From Geodermatophilus obscurus (GTDB taxonomy: Bacteria; Actinomycetota; Actinomycetes; Mycobacteriales; Geodermatophilaceae): a stretch of 64,000 bases of DNA. Under the pieces are notes generated by a model. The model was given only the letters and a program-made list of their open reading frames with translations, was not told where the DNA came from and ran no database searches. Positions 32,981-42,154 of the stretch are shown here, piece by piece (positions within the stretch are counted from its first letter, which is position 1; each line of letters starts with the position of its first letter). The position numbers and the translations under genes were made by a program. Location: contig NZ_FOWE01000005.1 in assembly GCF_900115395.1 (NCBI RefSeq), positions 1-64,000 of the forward strand. The letters are read 5' to 3'.

Positions 32981-33622
32981 ATGCAGCGCGCCTTCGGCAT
33001 CGACGTCCCGGACACCGTCGCCGAGATGTGCCGCCCCGCGGCCACCGCGGTCCTCGTCTACGACGCGCAGGTCGGCATCCTCGCCCACGTCCGCGACCGC
33101 GACGGACTGGTCGGCCGGATCACCGCGGTGCTGGGTGCCGCCCGCGCGAACGACGTGCCGGTCGTCTACGTGCGGCACGTGTCGCTGCCGCCATCGCACC
33201 TGGGCGTGGCGGGGTTGCGCACCGCGATGGCCTGGCAGCGCAGGGACCGCGCCGAGGACGTCACGTCGTCGTTCCCCCCGGAGGCCGCGCACACCGCCCT
33301 CGCTCCGGAGCTCGCCCCCGCCGACGGCGAGCCGGTGTTCGACAAGCTCGGGATGTCGGCACTGGTCGGCACCCCGGTGGAGACGCTGCTGCGCGACCGC
33401 GGCGTCACGACGCTCGTGCTGGTCGGCGCGGTCCTCGAGATCGGCATCGAGCCGACGGCCCGGCACGCCGCCGACCTCGGCTTCCTGCCGGTGGTGGTCG
33501 ACGACGCCTGCGGGGTGGTGGACGACGACGCCGCGCAGCGGTCGCTGGCCTCCCTCGACTACAGCCTGCTCAGCCACCGCTGCACCACCGCCGAGGTGGT
33601 CGCGGCCCTCGGCGGCGGCTGA
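32981..33622 (+). CDS. Isochorismatase-fold hydrolase lacking the nucleophilic Cys
   Basis: This 213-aa protein has the isochorismatase-family Rossmann-like fold: VLVYDAQVG with catalytic Asp28, VFDKLGMSAL with catalytic Lys near residue 123, and TLVLVGAVLEIGIEPTARHAADLGF. In amidohydrolase members the last motif carries a nucleophilic Cys (E.CV..TA). Here Gly155 stands there, as in true isochorismatases such as EntB and PhzD. The reaction may therefore be vinyl-ether hydrolysis rather than amide hydrolysis; no siderophore or phenazine genes are nearby. It is cytosolic and divergent from mac-tetR-MFS across the palindrome. Confidence 0.85.
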   Translation: MQRAFGIDVPDTVAEMCRPAATAVLVYDAQVGILAHVRDRDGLVGRITAVLGAARANDVPVVYVRHVSLPPSHLGVAGLRTAMAWQRRDRAEDVTSSFPPEAAHTALAPELAPADGEPVFDKLGMSALVGTPVETLLRDRGVTTLVLVGAVLEIGIEPTARHAADLGFLPVVVDDACGVVDDDAAQRSLASLDYSLLSHRCTTAEVVAALGGG

Positions 33623-33702
33623 CCCCGGCGCGGGGGATGGTGTGGGGGCGCCCGGCGACCGAGGATGGTGCGCGCCGCTCCACCCCGACCCGGAGGACCC
33701 CG

Positions 33703-34869
33703 ATGACCGCACCGTCCCGCACGCTCCCGCCGACCGCCTCCGTGGTCGTCATCGGCGGCGGGGTCACGGGGCTGGCCACCGCCTACGAGCTGGCCCGCGC
33801 CGGGGTGCGCGACGTCGTCCTGCTCGACCGGGACGCGTTCGGCGCCGGGTCGACGTGCAAGGCGGCCGGCGGGGTGCGGGCGATGTTCTCCGACCCGGTC
33901 AACATCACCCTCGGCGAGCGCAGCCTGGAGACCTTCCGCGACTTCCCCGCCCGCTTCGGGCAGGAGATCGACTTCGCCGCCGTCGGCTACCTGTTCCTGC
34001 TCTCCACGCCGGAGGCGGTGGCCGCCTTCGACGACGCCGTCGCGCTGCAGAACTCCCTCGGCGTGCCCAGCCGGATGATCGACGTCGCCGAGGCGCAGCG
34101 GCTGTCCCCGCTGATCGCGACCGACGGGCTGCTGGCCGCCGCGTTCTCGCCCACCGACGGGCACTGCACACCGGAGTCGGTGGTGCTCGGCTACGCCTCG
34201 GCCGCCCGCCGGGCCGGGGCCACGCTGCTGCCGCACTGCGCCACGACCGGCATCGACGTCACCGACGGGCGGGTCAGTGCCGTGCACACCGCCGCCGGGA
34301 CCATCCGCACCGACACCGTGGTCTGCGCCGCGGGCGCGTGGTCGGCCGAGGTCGGCGCGTGGGCCGGCGTCGACCTGCCGGTGACGCCGCTGCGCCGGCA
34401 GGTGCTGGTCACCGAGCCGGTGCCCGGCCTGGACCCGCACACCCCGTTCACCATCGACTTCGCCACCTCCTTCTACTTCCACCGGGAGGGGCGGGGCCTG
34501 CTCATGGGCATGTCCGACCCCGACGAGACGCCCGGCTTCCGGCTCACCCGCTCCGACGCGTGGCTGCCGCGGCTCGGCGAGGCGATCGAGCGGCGGGCAC
34601 CGGAGCTGGCCGGCGTCGGCGTCGCCGGCGGCTGGGCGGGGCTGTACGAGATGACGCCCGACCACAACGCGCTCATCGGCCGGGCCGACGAGGTGGAGGG
34701 GTTCCTCTACGCCACCGGCTTCTCCGGGCACGGCTTCCTCATGGGGCCGGCCGTCGGCGAGGTGGTGCGCGACCTGTACCTGGGCCGGGAGACCCTCGTC
34801 GACGTCTCCGGACTCGGTGCGGCACGCTTCCGGGGCGCGGGCGTCCGCCCCGAACTGAACGTCGTGTGA
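33703..34869 (+). CDS. FAD-dependent amine oxidoreductase (sarcosine/pipecolate oxidase-like)
   Basis: This 388-aa flavoprotein of the DAO family begins with the Rossmann motif VVVIGGGVTGLATAYELARAG near residues 13-33, then GAGSTCKAAGGVRAMFSDPVN. The C-terminus has GWAGLYEMTPDHNALIGRADEVEGFLYATGFSGHGFLMGPAVGE, a typical flavin-binding end. The ATG at 33703 has GGAGGA 5 nt upstream. An ALDH7-type dehydrogenase follows 91 nt downstream. That pairing fits pipecolate oxidation to piperideine-6-carboxylate and then to aminoadipate (the AmaA/AmaB logic of lysine catabolism). Sarcosine or another imino acid remains possible. Confidence 0.85.
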   Translation: MTAPSRTLPPTASVVVIGGGVTGLATAYELARAGVRDVVLLDRDAFGAGSTCKAAGGVRAMFSDPVNITLGERSLETFRDFPARFGQEIDFAAVGYLFLLSTPEAVAAFDDAVALQNSLGVPSRMIDVAEAQRLSPLIATDGLLAAAFSPTDGHCTPESVVLGYASAARRAGATLLPHCATTGIDVTDGRVSAVHTAAGTIRTDTVVCAAGAWSAEVGAWAGVDLPVTPLRRQVLVTEPVPGLDPHTPFTIDFATSFYFHREGRGLLMGMSDPDETPGFRLTRSDAWLPRLGEAIERRAPELAGVGVAGGWAGLYEMTPDHNALIGRADEVEGFLYATGFSGHGFLMGPAVGEVVRDLYLGRETLVDVSGLGAARFRGAGVRPELNVV

Positions 34870-34960
34870 CCCCGTCCCACCCCGGCCACCACCCCCGGCC
34901 ACCGACCCGGCACCCGAGGCGACACCCCGCCCGGGCGGCCGATCCGATCGAAGGAGAACC

Positions 34961-36490
34961 GTGACCAGCCTGCCCACCGCCGAGGAGCTCCGCCGACTGG
35001 CCGAGGACGCCGCCCGCCGCTGCGGGGTCGACCTCGACGCCGTCGCCGGCGACCACCCGGTGACCTCACCGGTCAACGGGCAGCACCTGCTGTCGGTCCG
35101 GCGGCAGACCGCCACCGACGTCCAGGACGCCGTCGCCCGGGCGCAGGAGGCGTTCCTGCAGTGGCGGACGGTCCCCGCGCCGGTGCGCGGCGGGCTGGTG
35201 CGCCGCCTCGGTGAGCTGCTGCGCGAGCACAAGGCCGACCTCGCCACCCTCGTGAGCGTCGAGGTCGGCAAGATCACCTCCGAGGCGGCCGGCGAGGTCC
35301 AGGAGATGATCGACATCTGCGAGTTCGCCGTCGGCCTCTCGCGGCAGCTCTACGGCAGGACGATCAGCTCCGAGCGCCCCGGCCACCGGCTCATGGAGAC
35401 CTGGCACCCGCTCGGCGTCGTCGGCGTCATCAGCGCGTTCAACTTCCCGGTCGCCGTGTGGTCGTGGAACACCGCGATCGCGCTGGTGTGCGGCGACCCG
35501 GTGATCTGGAAGCCCTCGGAGCTCGCGCCGCTGTCCGCGCTGGCGTCGGCCGCGCTGCTCGACCGGGCGATCGCCGAGACGGGCGCGCCCGAGGGCCTGA
35601 GCCAGGTCCTGATCGGGGGTGCCGACGTCGGCGAGGCGCTCGTCGCCTCGCCCGGCATCGCGCTGCTGAGCGCCACCGGCTCCACCCGCATGGGCCGCGC
35701 GGTGGGGCCGCGGGTGGCCGACCGCTTCGGCCGCTCCCTGCTCGAGCTCGGCGGCAACAACGCCGCGATCGTCACGCCGTCGGCCGACCTCGACCTCACC
35801 ACGCGCGGCATCGTCTTCTCCGCCGCCGGCACCGCCGGGCAGCGCTGCACCACGATGCGGCGGGTCATCGCGCACGTCGACGTCGTCGACGCCGTCGTCG
35901 AGCGGGTCGCCGCGGCCTACCGGAACCTGCCGATCGGGTCGCCGCTGGCGGCCGGCACCCTCGTCGGGCCGCTGATCCACGACGCCGCCTGGAAGGGCAT
36001 GCAGGACGCGCTGCAGGCGGCGCGCCAGCAGGGCGGCGAGGTCGTCGTCGGCGGCGGGCGGCGGCTGGCCGAGGAGGCGCCCGACGCCTGGTACGCCGAG
36101 CCGGCGCTGGTCCGGATGCCCGGGCAGACCGACATCGTGCGCCAGGAGACCTTCGCGCCGGTGCTCTACGTGCTGCCCTACCGCACGCTGGAGGAGGCGG
36201 TGGCGCTCAACAACGACGTGCCGCAGGGCCTGTCGTCGACGATCTTCACCTCCGACCAGGCGGAGGCCGAGCGCTTCCTCGCCGCCGACGGCTCCGACTG
36301 CGGCATCGCCAACGTCAACATCGGCACCTCGGGTGCCGAGATCGGCGGCGCCTTCGGCGGGGAGAAGCAGACCGGCGGCGGCCGGGAGTCCGGCTCCGAC
36401 GCGTGGAAGGGCTACATGCGCCGCGCGACGAACACCATCAACTTCTCCGGCGAGCTGCCGCTGGCGCAGGGCGTCGAGTTCCCGATCTGA
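34961..36490 (+). CDS. amaB: Aldehyde dehydrogenase, ALDH7 (piperideine-6-carboxylate/aminoadipate semialdehyde) type
   Basis: This 509-aa NAD(P)-dependent enzyme resembles ALDH7/antiquitin: GVVGVISAFNFPVAVWSWNTAIALVCGDPVIWKPSE near residues 148-182, ELGGNNAAIVTPSADL near 260-275 with the catalytic Glu, and AGTAGQRCTTMRRV with catalytic Cys near residue 300. The NIGTSGAEIGGAFGGEKQTGGGRESGSDAWKGYMRR stretch is characteristic of the ALDH7 group. The GTG has AAGGAG 5-6 nt upstream. With the preceding FAD oxidase it likely converts piperideine-6-carboxylate to 2-aminoadipate. It is convergent with the acyl-CoA dehydrogenase gene across a strong terminator. The symbol is an analogy to Pseudomonas AmaB. 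Confidence 0.85.
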   Translation: MTSLPTAEELRRLAEDAARRCGVDLDAVAGDHPVTSPVNGQHLLSVRRQTATDVQDAVARAQEAFLQWRTVPAPVRGGLVRRLGELLREHKADLATLVSVEVGKITSEAAGEVQEMIDICEFAVGLSRQLYGRTISSERPGHRLMETWHPLGVVGVISAFNFPVAVWSWNTAIALVCGDPVIWKPSELAPLSALASAALLDRAIAETGAPEGLSQVLIGGADVGEALVASPGIALLSATGSTRMGRAVGPRVADRFGRSLLELGGNNAAIVTPSADLDLTTRGIVFSAAGTAGQRCTTMRRVIAHVDVVDAVVERVAAAYRNLPIGSPLAAGTLVGPLIHDAAWKGMQDALQAARQQGGEVVVGGGRRLAEEAPDAWYAEPALVRMPGQTDIVRQETFAPVLYVLPYRTLEEAVALNNDVPQGLSSTIFTSDQAEAERFLAADGSDCGIANVNIGTSGAEIGGAFGGEKQTGGGRESGSDAWKGYMRRATNTINFSGELPLAQGVEFPI

Positions 36491-36494
36491 GGAG

Positions 36495-36522
36495 GGGGCC
36501 GGGCCCTCGCGGGCCCGGCCCC
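36495..36522. terminator. Bidirectional hairpin terminator
   Basis: GGGGCCGGGCCC at 36495-36506 pairs perfectly with GGGCCCGGCCCC at 36511-36522 (12-bp all-GC stem, 4-nt loop). It fills the 35-base gap between two convergent stop codons. There is no T-tract. Confidence 0.8.
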
Positions 36523-36525
36523 GGC

Positions 36526-37677
36526 TCACAGCCCGAGCTGGCGGGCGATGAGCATGAGCTGCACCTCGGTGGTGCCCTCGCCGACCTCGAGGATCTTCGA
36601 GTCGCGGTAGTGCCGGGAGACGACGTACTCGTTCATGAACCCGTAGCCGCCATGCACCTGGGTGGCGTCGCGGGCGTTGTCCATGGCGGCCTCGCCGGCG
36701 ACGAGCTTGGCCACCGCCGCCTCCTTCTTGAACGGCTGGCCGGCGAGCATCTTGGCCGCGGCGTCGTAGTAGGCCGCGCGGGCCGCCATCACCCGCGCCT
36801 CCATCCGGGCGATCTTGAACGAGATCGCCTGGTTCTGCGCGATCGGTCGGCCGAACGCCGAGCGCTCCTTGGCGTAGCGCACGCTCTCGTCGACGCAGCC
36901 CTGTGCGGCGCCGACGGCGAGCGCGGCGATGGCGATGCGGCCCTCGTCGAGGATCGACAGGAAGTTGGCGTAGCCACGGCCGCGGTTGCCGAGCAGGTTC
37001 TCCTCGGGCACGCGGACGTCGTCGAAGGACAGCGGGTGGGTGTCGCTGGCGTGCCAGCCGACCTTGTCGTAGGCCGGCTCGGCGGTGAAGCCCGGCGTGG
37101 GCACCGGCACGAGGATCGAGCTGATCTCCTTGCGGCCGTCGGCGAGCTCGCCGGTGACGGCGGTGACGGTGACCAGCCGGGTGATGTCGGTGCCGGAGTT
37201 GGTGATGAACGCCTTGCTGCCGTTGATCGTCCACTGGCCGTCGGCGAGCACCGCCGTCGTCCGGGTGCCGCCGGCGTCGCTGCCGGCGCCGGCCTCGGTC
37301 AGGCCGAAGGCGCCCAGCGCCTGCCCGCTGGTGAGTAGGGGCAGCCACTCCTGCCGCTGGGCCTCGGTGCCGAAGCGGTAGACCGGCATCGCGCCCAGCG
37401 AGCAGCCGGCCTCCAGCGTGATGGCCACGCTCTGGTCGACCCGGGCGAGCTCCTCGATGGCCAGGCACAGGGCGAAGTAGTCACCGCCCATCCCGCCGTA
37501 CTCCTCGGGGAAGGGTAGCCCGAACAGGCCCATGTCGGCCATGCCGCGGACGACCTCGTACGGGAACGTCTTGTCGCGGTCGTGCTGGTAGGAGACCGGC
37601 GCGACGACCTCGCGGGTGAACTCCTCGACGGTCTTCTTGAGCTGCTGCTGCTCGTCGGTCAGGCGGGTGTCGAGCAC
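36526..37677 (-). CDS. Acyl-CoA dehydrogenase, probably isovaleryl-CoA dehydrogenase
   Basis: This 383-aa flavoenzyme has the ACAD pattern: LTDEQQQLKKTVEEFTREVVAP at the N-terminus, LGAFGLTEAGAGSDAGGTRTTAVL near residues 122-145, NGSKAFITNSG, and QVHGGYGFMNEYVVSRHYRDSKILEVGEGTTEVQLMLIARQLGL at the C-terminus with the family signature. The start is GTG at 37677, one base after the carboxylase-alpha stop, so it ends the carboxylase operon. In leucine breakdown isovaleryl-CoA dehydrogenase precedes methylcrotonyl-CoA carboxylase, and this linkage is the classic liu arrangement. The exact acyl-CoA is inferred from context. Confidence 0.9.
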   Translation of the reverse strand: MLDTRLTDEQQQLKKTVEEFTREVVAPVSYQHDRDKTFPYEVVRGMADMGLFGLPFPEEYGGMGGDYFALCLAIEELARVDQSVAITLEAGCSLGAMPVYRFGTEAQRQEWLPLLTSGQALGAFGLTEAGAGSDAGGTRTTAVLADGQWTINGSKAFITNSGTDITRLVTVTAVTGELADGRKEISSILVPVPTPGFTAEPAYDKVGWHASDTHPLSFDDVRVPEENLLGNRGRGYANFLSILDEGRIAIAALAVGAAQGCVDESVRYAKERSAFGRPIAQNQAISFKIARMEARVMAARAAYYDAAAKMLAGQPFKKEAAVAKLVAGEAAMDNARDATQVHGGYGFMNEYVVSRHYRDSKILEVGEGTTEVQLMLIARQLGL

Positions 37678-37678
37678 G

Positions 37679-39679
37679 TCAGGACTCCTGGTCCTCGGGG
37701 GTGGGGGCGGTGCGGGGGTGGACGACGGCCAGCTCCTGGCCGAGGGCGACCTGGTCACCGACGCGGACGGAGAGGTCGACGGTGCCGTCGGCGGGCGCGG
37801 TGAGCGTGTGCTCCATCTTCATCGCCTCGACGACGACCAGCGGTGCGTCGGCGGCGACCGCGGCGCCCGGCGCGACGTGCACGGCCACGACCGTGCCCGG
37901 CAGCGGGCTGCGCACCGTGCGGTCGGCGGTCGCGGCGCCGGCGTGCAGCCGGGCCGGTGGCAGCTCGGCGAGGGCGTGGGTGCCGCCGTAGACGTGCACC
38001 CAGGTGGTGGCGCCGTCGACGGCGGTGCGGGCGGACAGGGTGCGGCCGTCGACGGTGAGCAGCAGGCGGGAGTCGACCACCTCGCCCGCGACCTCGTGCT
38101 CGCCGCCGTCGCCCACACGCAGCCGGGTGCCGCCGGTGAGGGTGACGGTCAGCCGCTCCCCGTCGGGGCCGGCGAGGTCCCAGCGCAGCGGTGCCCGGCG
38201 GCCGCCGGGCCGCCAGCCGCTCGGCACGTCCCACGGGTCGGGGGCCGGACCGGCCGGACGCAGCGCGGCCAGGCGCGACAGCGCGAACGCGGCGTACGCC
38301 TCGACCGGCACGTCGGCGGCGGTCAGGGCGTCGAGCTCGCGCTCGACCAGGCCGGTGTCGAGCCGGCCGGCGCGCACCTCGGGGTGGGCGAGCAGCGCGC
38401 GCAGGAAGGCGGTGTTGGTGCCGACGCCGAGGACGACGGTGCCGGCCAGCGCCCGGTCCAGCCGGGAGAGGGCGGCGGCGCGGTCGGGGCCGTGTGCGAC
38501 GACCTTGGCCAGCATCGGGTCGTAGCTGGTGCCGACGACCTGGCCCTCGAGCAGCCCGCTGTCGACGCGCACCCCGGGACCGCCGGGCTCGGCCAGCACC
38601 AGCGCGGTGCCGCCGGTGGGCAGGAAGCCGCGGGCCGGGTCCTCGGCGTAGAGGCGGGCCTCCACGGCGTGCCCGGTGAGGACGACGTCGTCCTGGCCGA
38701 ACGCCAGCGGCTCGCCGGCCGCCACCCGCAGCTGCTGCTCGACCAGGTCGACGCCGGTGACCAGCTCGGTCACCGGGTGCTCGACCTGCAGCCGGGTGTT
38801 CATCTCCATGAAGAACGGCTCGTCGGGGGCGTCGCCGGCGACGATGAACTCGACGGTGCCGGCGCCGGTGTAGTCGACGGCGCGGGCGACCTCGCAGGCC
38901 AGCGCGCCGTACCGGGCCCGCTGCTCCGGCGTCAGGAACGGCGAGGGCGCCTCCTCGACGATCTTCTGGTGGCGGCGCTGCAGGCTGCACTCGCGCTCGC
39001 CCAGGTGCAGCACGGTGCCGTGGGTGTCGGCGAGCACCTGCACCTCGACGTGCCGCGGGTCGGTGACGAACCGCTCGAGGAACAGCGTGTCGTCGCCGAA
39101 GCTGGCGGCCGCCTCGCGGCGGGCGGAGACCAGCGCGGCGCGCAGGTCGGCGTCGCGGTGCACCAGCCGCATGCCCTTGCCACCGCCGCCGGCCGAGGGC
39201 TTGACCAGCACCGGGTAGCCGACCTCGGCGGCCGCGGCGACGAGGTCGTCGTCGGTCATGCCGAGGTCGGTGCGCCCGGGGACGACGGGGACGCCGGCCG
39301 CGCTGACGGTCTGCTTGGCGCGGATCTTGTCGCCCATGACCTCGACCGCCTTCGCCGGCGGACCGACGAAGACCAGCCCGGCGTCGGCGCAGGCCTGCGC
39401 GAAGGCGGTGTTCTCCGACAGGAACCCGTAGCCGGGGTGCACGGCCTGGGCGCCGGTGCGCGCCGCGGCGTCGAGCAGCCGCTCCACCGACAGGTAGGAC
39501 TGCGCGGCGGGCGCCGGGCCCAGCCGCACGGCGACGTCGGCCTCGCGGACGTGCCGGGCCCCGGCGTCGGCGTCGGAGAAGACGGCGACGCTGCGGATGC
39601 CCAGCCGGCGCAGGGTCCGGATCACGCGGACGGCGATCTCACCGCGGTTGGCGACGAGGACGGTCTGGAACACGCTCAC
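37679..39679 (-). CDS. liuD: Methylcrotonyl-CoA carboxylase alpha (biotin) subunit
   Basis: This 666-aa protein combines biotin carboxylase (about residues 1-445) and a C-terminal biotin carrier. It shows [42 protein letters not shown] (ATP grasp), [24 protein letters not shown] and, near residue 622, VEAMKMEHT with the biotinylated Lys. ATP-dependent carboxylation of biotin feeds the beta subunit. The GTG start overlaps the beta-subunit stop (GTGA) and the stop lies one base before the acyl-CoA dehydrogenase start. Assignment to methylcrotonyl-CoA rather than acetyl- or propionyl-CoA rests on the beta subunit. Confidence 0.9.
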   Translation of the reverse strand: MSVFQTVLVANRGEIAVRVIRTLRRLGIRSVAVFSDADAGARHVREADVAVRLGPAPAAQSYLSVERLLDAAARTGAQAVHPGYGFLSENTAFAQACADAGLVFVGPPAKAVEVMGDKIRAKQTVSAAGVPVVPGRTDLGMTDDDLVAAAAEVGYPVLVKPSAGGGGKGMRLVHRDADLRAALVSARREAAASFGDDTLFLERFVTDPRHVEVQVLADTHGTVLHLGERECSLQRRHQKIVEEAPSPFLTPEQRARYGALACEVARAVDYTGAGTVEFIVAGDAPDEPFFMEMNTRLQVEHPVTELVTGVDLVEQQLRVAAGEPLAFGQDDVVLTGHAVEARLYAEDPARGFLPTGGTALVLAEPGGPGVRVDSGLLEGQVVGTSYDPMLAKVVAHGPDRAAALSRLDRALAGTVVLGVGTNTAFLRALLAHPEVRAGRLDTGLVERELDALTAADVPVEAYAAFALSRLAALRPAGPAPDPWDVPSGWRPGGRRAPLRWDLAGPDGERLTVTLTGGTRLRVGDGGEHEVAGEVVDSRLLLTVDGRTLSARTAVDGATTWVHVYGGTHALAELPPARLHAGAATADRTVRSPLPGTVVAVHVAPGAAVAADAPLVVVEAMKMEHTLTAPADGTVDLSVRVGDQVALGQELAVVHPRTAPTPEDQES

Positions 39680-41268
39680 ATCCGGAAGACGCCGTAGGAG
39701 ACCGGCGCGAGCGGCGCGTTCGCGCACGCCGACAGCGCCAGGCCGAGGACGGTGCGGGTGTCGAGGGGGTCGATGACCCCGTCGTCCCAGATCCGCGCGG
39801 TCGCGTACCAGGCGTTGCCCTGGTGCTCGTACTGCGCGCGGATCGGCTCCTTGAACGCCTCCTCGTCCTCGGCGCTCCAGCTGTCGCCGAGCTGGTCGCG
39901 GCGCACGGTGGCCAGCACGCTGGCCGCCTGCTCGCCGCCCATGACGGAGATGCGCGCGCCGGGCCAGGTGAAGAGGAAGCGGGGGGAGTAGGCCCGGCCG
40001 CACATGGAGTAGTTGCCGGCGCCGAACGAGCCGCCGATGACGACGGTCAGCTTGGGCACCCGGGCGCACGCGACAGCGGTGACCATCTTGGCGCCGTGCT
40101 TGGCGATGCCCCCGGCCTCGTAGTCGCGGCCGACCATGAACCCCGTGATGTTCTGCAGGAACAGCAGCGGGACGGACCGCTGGTCGCACAGCTCGACGAA
40201 GTGCGCGCCCTTGAGCGCCGACTCCCCGAACAGCACGCCGTTGTTGGCCACGATGCCGACCGGGTGCCCCTGGACGTGCGCGAACCCGCACACCAGCGTG
40301 GCGCCGTAGAGCTCCTTGAACTCGCGGAACCGGCTGCCGTCGACGATCCGCGCGATGACCTCGCGGACGTCGTAGGGCGTGCGGGGATCGGCCGGGACGA
40401 CGCCGGGCAGGTCCGCGGGGTCGAGCGCGGGCTCCTCGGCCGGGCGCACGTCCCACGGGCGCGGGGCGCGCGGGCCCAGCCCGGCCACGATGTCGCGGAC
40501 GATCCGCAGGGCGTGCGCGTCGTCGTCGGCCAGGTGGTCGGTGACGCCGGAGGTGCGGCTGTGCAGCAGCCCGCCGCCGAGGTCCTCGGCGCTGACGACC
40601 TCCCCGGTCGCGGCCTTCACCAGCGGCGGCCCGCCCAGGAAGATCGTGCCCTGGTCGCGGACGATGACCGCCTCGTCGGCCATCGCCGGCACGTAGGCGC
40701 CGCCGGCGGTGCACGAGCCCAGGACGGCGGCGACCTGCGGGATGCCCTGCGCGCTCATCGTGGCCTGGTTGAAGAAGATCCGGCCGAAGTGCTCGCGGTC
40801 GGGGAACACCTCGTCCTGCATCGGCAGGAACGCGCCGCCGGAGTCGACGAGGTAGACGCAGGGCAGCCGGTTCTGCAGCGCCACCTCCTGGGCGCGCAGG
40901 TGCTTCTTCACCGTCATCGGGTAGTAGGTGCCGCCCTTGACGGTGGCGTCGTTGGCCACGACGACGACCTCGCGGCCGCTGACCCGCCCGACGCCGGTGA
41001 TGATCCCCGCGCCGGGGGCGTCGCCGCCGTACATGCCGTCGGCGGCCAGCGGGGACAGCTCGAGGAACGGGCTGCCGGGGTCGAGGAGGGTGTCGACCCG
41101 GTCGCGGGGGAGCAGCTTGCCCCGGGAGACGTGCCGCTCGCGGGTGCGCTCGGGCCCGCCGAGGGCCGCCGTCGCGAGCCTGTCGTGCAGCTGCGCGCGC
41201 AGCTCCTCCTGGGCCGCGGCATTGCGGGTGAAGGCCTCGCCGCGGACGTCGGCCCGGGTGCCGAGCAC
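39676..41268 (-). CDS. liuB: Methylcrotonyl-CoA carboxylase beta (carboxyltransferase) subunit
   Basis: This roughly 530-aa protein closely follows MCC beta subunits: [28 protein letters not shown] near the N-terminus, [20 protein letters not shown], then [29 protein letters not shown] and [22 protein letters not shown], all MCC hallmarks. It transfers CO2 from biotin to 3-methylcrotonyl-CoA. A GTG at 41316 is also in frame, but that would place three regulatory GTTAAC sites at the edge of or inside the coding region. Homologues begin near [13 protein letters not shown], so GTG 41268 is preferred. First gene of the liuB-liuD-acyl-CoA dehydrogenase operon, divergent from a TetR gene. Confidence 0.88.
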   Translation of the reverse strand: MLGTRADVRGEAFTRNAAAQEELRAQLHDRLATAALGGPERTRERHVSRGKLLPRDRVDTLLDPGSPFLELSPLAADGMYGGDAPGAGIITGVGRVSGREVVVVANDATVKGGTYYPMTVKKHLRAQEVALQNRLPCVYLVDSGGAFLPMQDEVFPDREHFGRIFFNQATMSAQGIPQVAAVLGSCTAGGAYVPAMADEAVIVRDQGTIFLGGPPLVKAATGEVVSAEDLGGGLLHSRTSGVTDHLADDDAHALRIVRDIVAGLGPRAPRPWDVRPAEEPALDPADLPGVVPADPRTPYDVREVIARIVDGSRFREFKELYGATLVCGFAHVQGHPVGIVANNGVLFGESALKGAHFVELCDQRSVPLLFLQNITGFMVGRDYEAGGIAKHGAKMVTAVACARVPKLTVVIGGSFGAGNYSMCGRAYSPRFLFTWPGARISVMGGEQAASVLATVRRDQLGDSWSAEDEEAFKEPIRAQYEHQGNAWYATARIWDDGVIDPLDTRTVLGLALSACANAPLAPVSYGVFRM

Positions 41269-41286
41269 GGTGCCGGCGTCGACCGA

Positions 41287-41332
41287 GTTAACCGGGGTTA
41301 ACGTCACGCCCGTCACGTTAACCGACGTTCAC
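41287..41332. promoter_or_regulatory. Three phased GTTAAC operator sites between liu operon and tetR
   Basis: GTTAAC occurs at 41287, 41297 and 41317, that is 10 and 20 bp apart, on one face of the helix. The first two form the palindrome GTTAACC-GG-GGTTAAC. The second and third form GTTAACGT and ACGTTAAC around a 10-bp spacer. A degenerate GTTCAC follows at 41327. AT-rich palindromes in this position fit cooperative TetR binding controlling both directions. Confidence 0.75.
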
Positions 41333-41353
41333 TCCCGGCGCTACGCTGCGGAG

Positions 41354-41959
41354 GTGACCGACGCGGGAACGCAGAGCGACACCGCGCTGGCCGCCGACGC
41401 CGCGCACCCCTCCCGGCGCGAGCAGATCCTCCGGGCGGCCGCACAGCTGTTCGCCGAGCGCGGCTCGCGGTCGGTCGGCGTCGACGACGTCGGCGCCGCC
41501 GTCGGGGTCACCGGCCCGGCCATCTACCGGCACTTCGCCAGCAAGGACGCGATGCTGGCCGAGATGCTCGAAGGCATCAGCCGGCGGCTGCTGGCCGGCG
41601 CACGCGAGCGGGTGGCCGCCGCAGGCCCCGCCCCGGCCGCCCAGCTGCGGGCGCTCGTCGCCTTCCAGGTCGACTTCGCGCTGGACAACCCGGCGCTGAT
41701 CACCGTGCAGGACCGCGACCTCGGGTCGCTGTCCGCCGAGGACGCCGCGCGGGTGCGCCGGCTGCAGCGCCGCTACGTCGAGGTGTGGGTCGACGTCCTG
41801 GCCCGGCTGCGCCCGGAGGAGGGCACCGCCGGCAGCCGGGCGCGGGCGCACGCCGTCTTCGGGCTGGTCAACTCCACCCCGCACAGCGCCGGCCGGGTGC
41901 CGCGGGCGGAGATGGCCGCGCTGCTCGCCGCGATGGCCGAGGCCGCCGCGCTCGCCTGA
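41354..41959 (+). CDS. TetR-family regulator, probably of the leucine-catabolic operon
   Basis: This 201-aa regulator has RREQILRAAAQLFAERGSRSVGVDDVGAAVGVTGPAIYRHFASKDAMLAEML near residues 20-70, a standard TetR helix-turn-helix. The C-terminal domain includes ALDNPALITVQDRDLGSLSAEDAARVRRLQRRYVEVWVDVL. The GTG at 41354 is preceded by TACGCT and 6 nt, which fits a leaderless transcript, and the GGAG lies too close to act as a normal ribosome site. It is divergent from liuB across phased GTTAAC sites, so it likely represses the operon and itself, sensing an acyl-CoA. Confidence 0.9.
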   Translation: MTDAGTQSDTALAADAAHPSRREQILRAAAQLFAERGSRSVGVDDVGAAVGVTGPAIYRHFASKDAMLAEMLEGISRRLLAGARERVAAAGPAPAAQLRALVAFQVDFALDNPALITVQDRDLGSLSAEDAARVRRLQRRYVEVWVDVLARLRPEEGTAGSRARAHAVFGLVNSTPHSAGRVPRAEMAALLAAMAEAAALA

Positions 41960-42067
41960 GGCGCGGCCGCGGGTGGCCCCGTGGCGGGCTCTCGTCCCGG
42001 CCACACGGGTGCGGCCGTCCGGGAGCGGCTCGCCGGACGAGGGGACCGACCGGTGATGTGCGCTGAC

Positions 42068-42093
42068 GGCGCATCCCCGGTGCCGGATGCGCC
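42068..42093. terminator. Hairpin between convergent tetR and acyl-CoA synthetase genes
   Basis: GGCGCATCC at 42068-42076 pairs perfectly with GGATGCGCC at 42085-42093, with an 8-nt loop. It lies in the 195-base gap between two convergent genes. I see nothing else in that gap. Confidence 0.6.
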
Positions 42094-42154
42094 CTGAACG
42101 CACCTCACCGGCGCTGCGGCAGGGGCTGCCGCCGCCCGGAGGGGCGCCGCGCCG

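Noticed and set aside
37679..40714. Single 1011-residue fusion reading through the carboxylase junction
   Set aside because: The extra N-terminal part is antisense-like sequence within the beta-subunit gene; the GTGA overlap at 39676-39679 defines two separate subunits.
41269..41316. Longer liuB start at GTG 41316
   Set aside because: Homologues begin near VLGTRADV and the extra codons are made of operator repeats.
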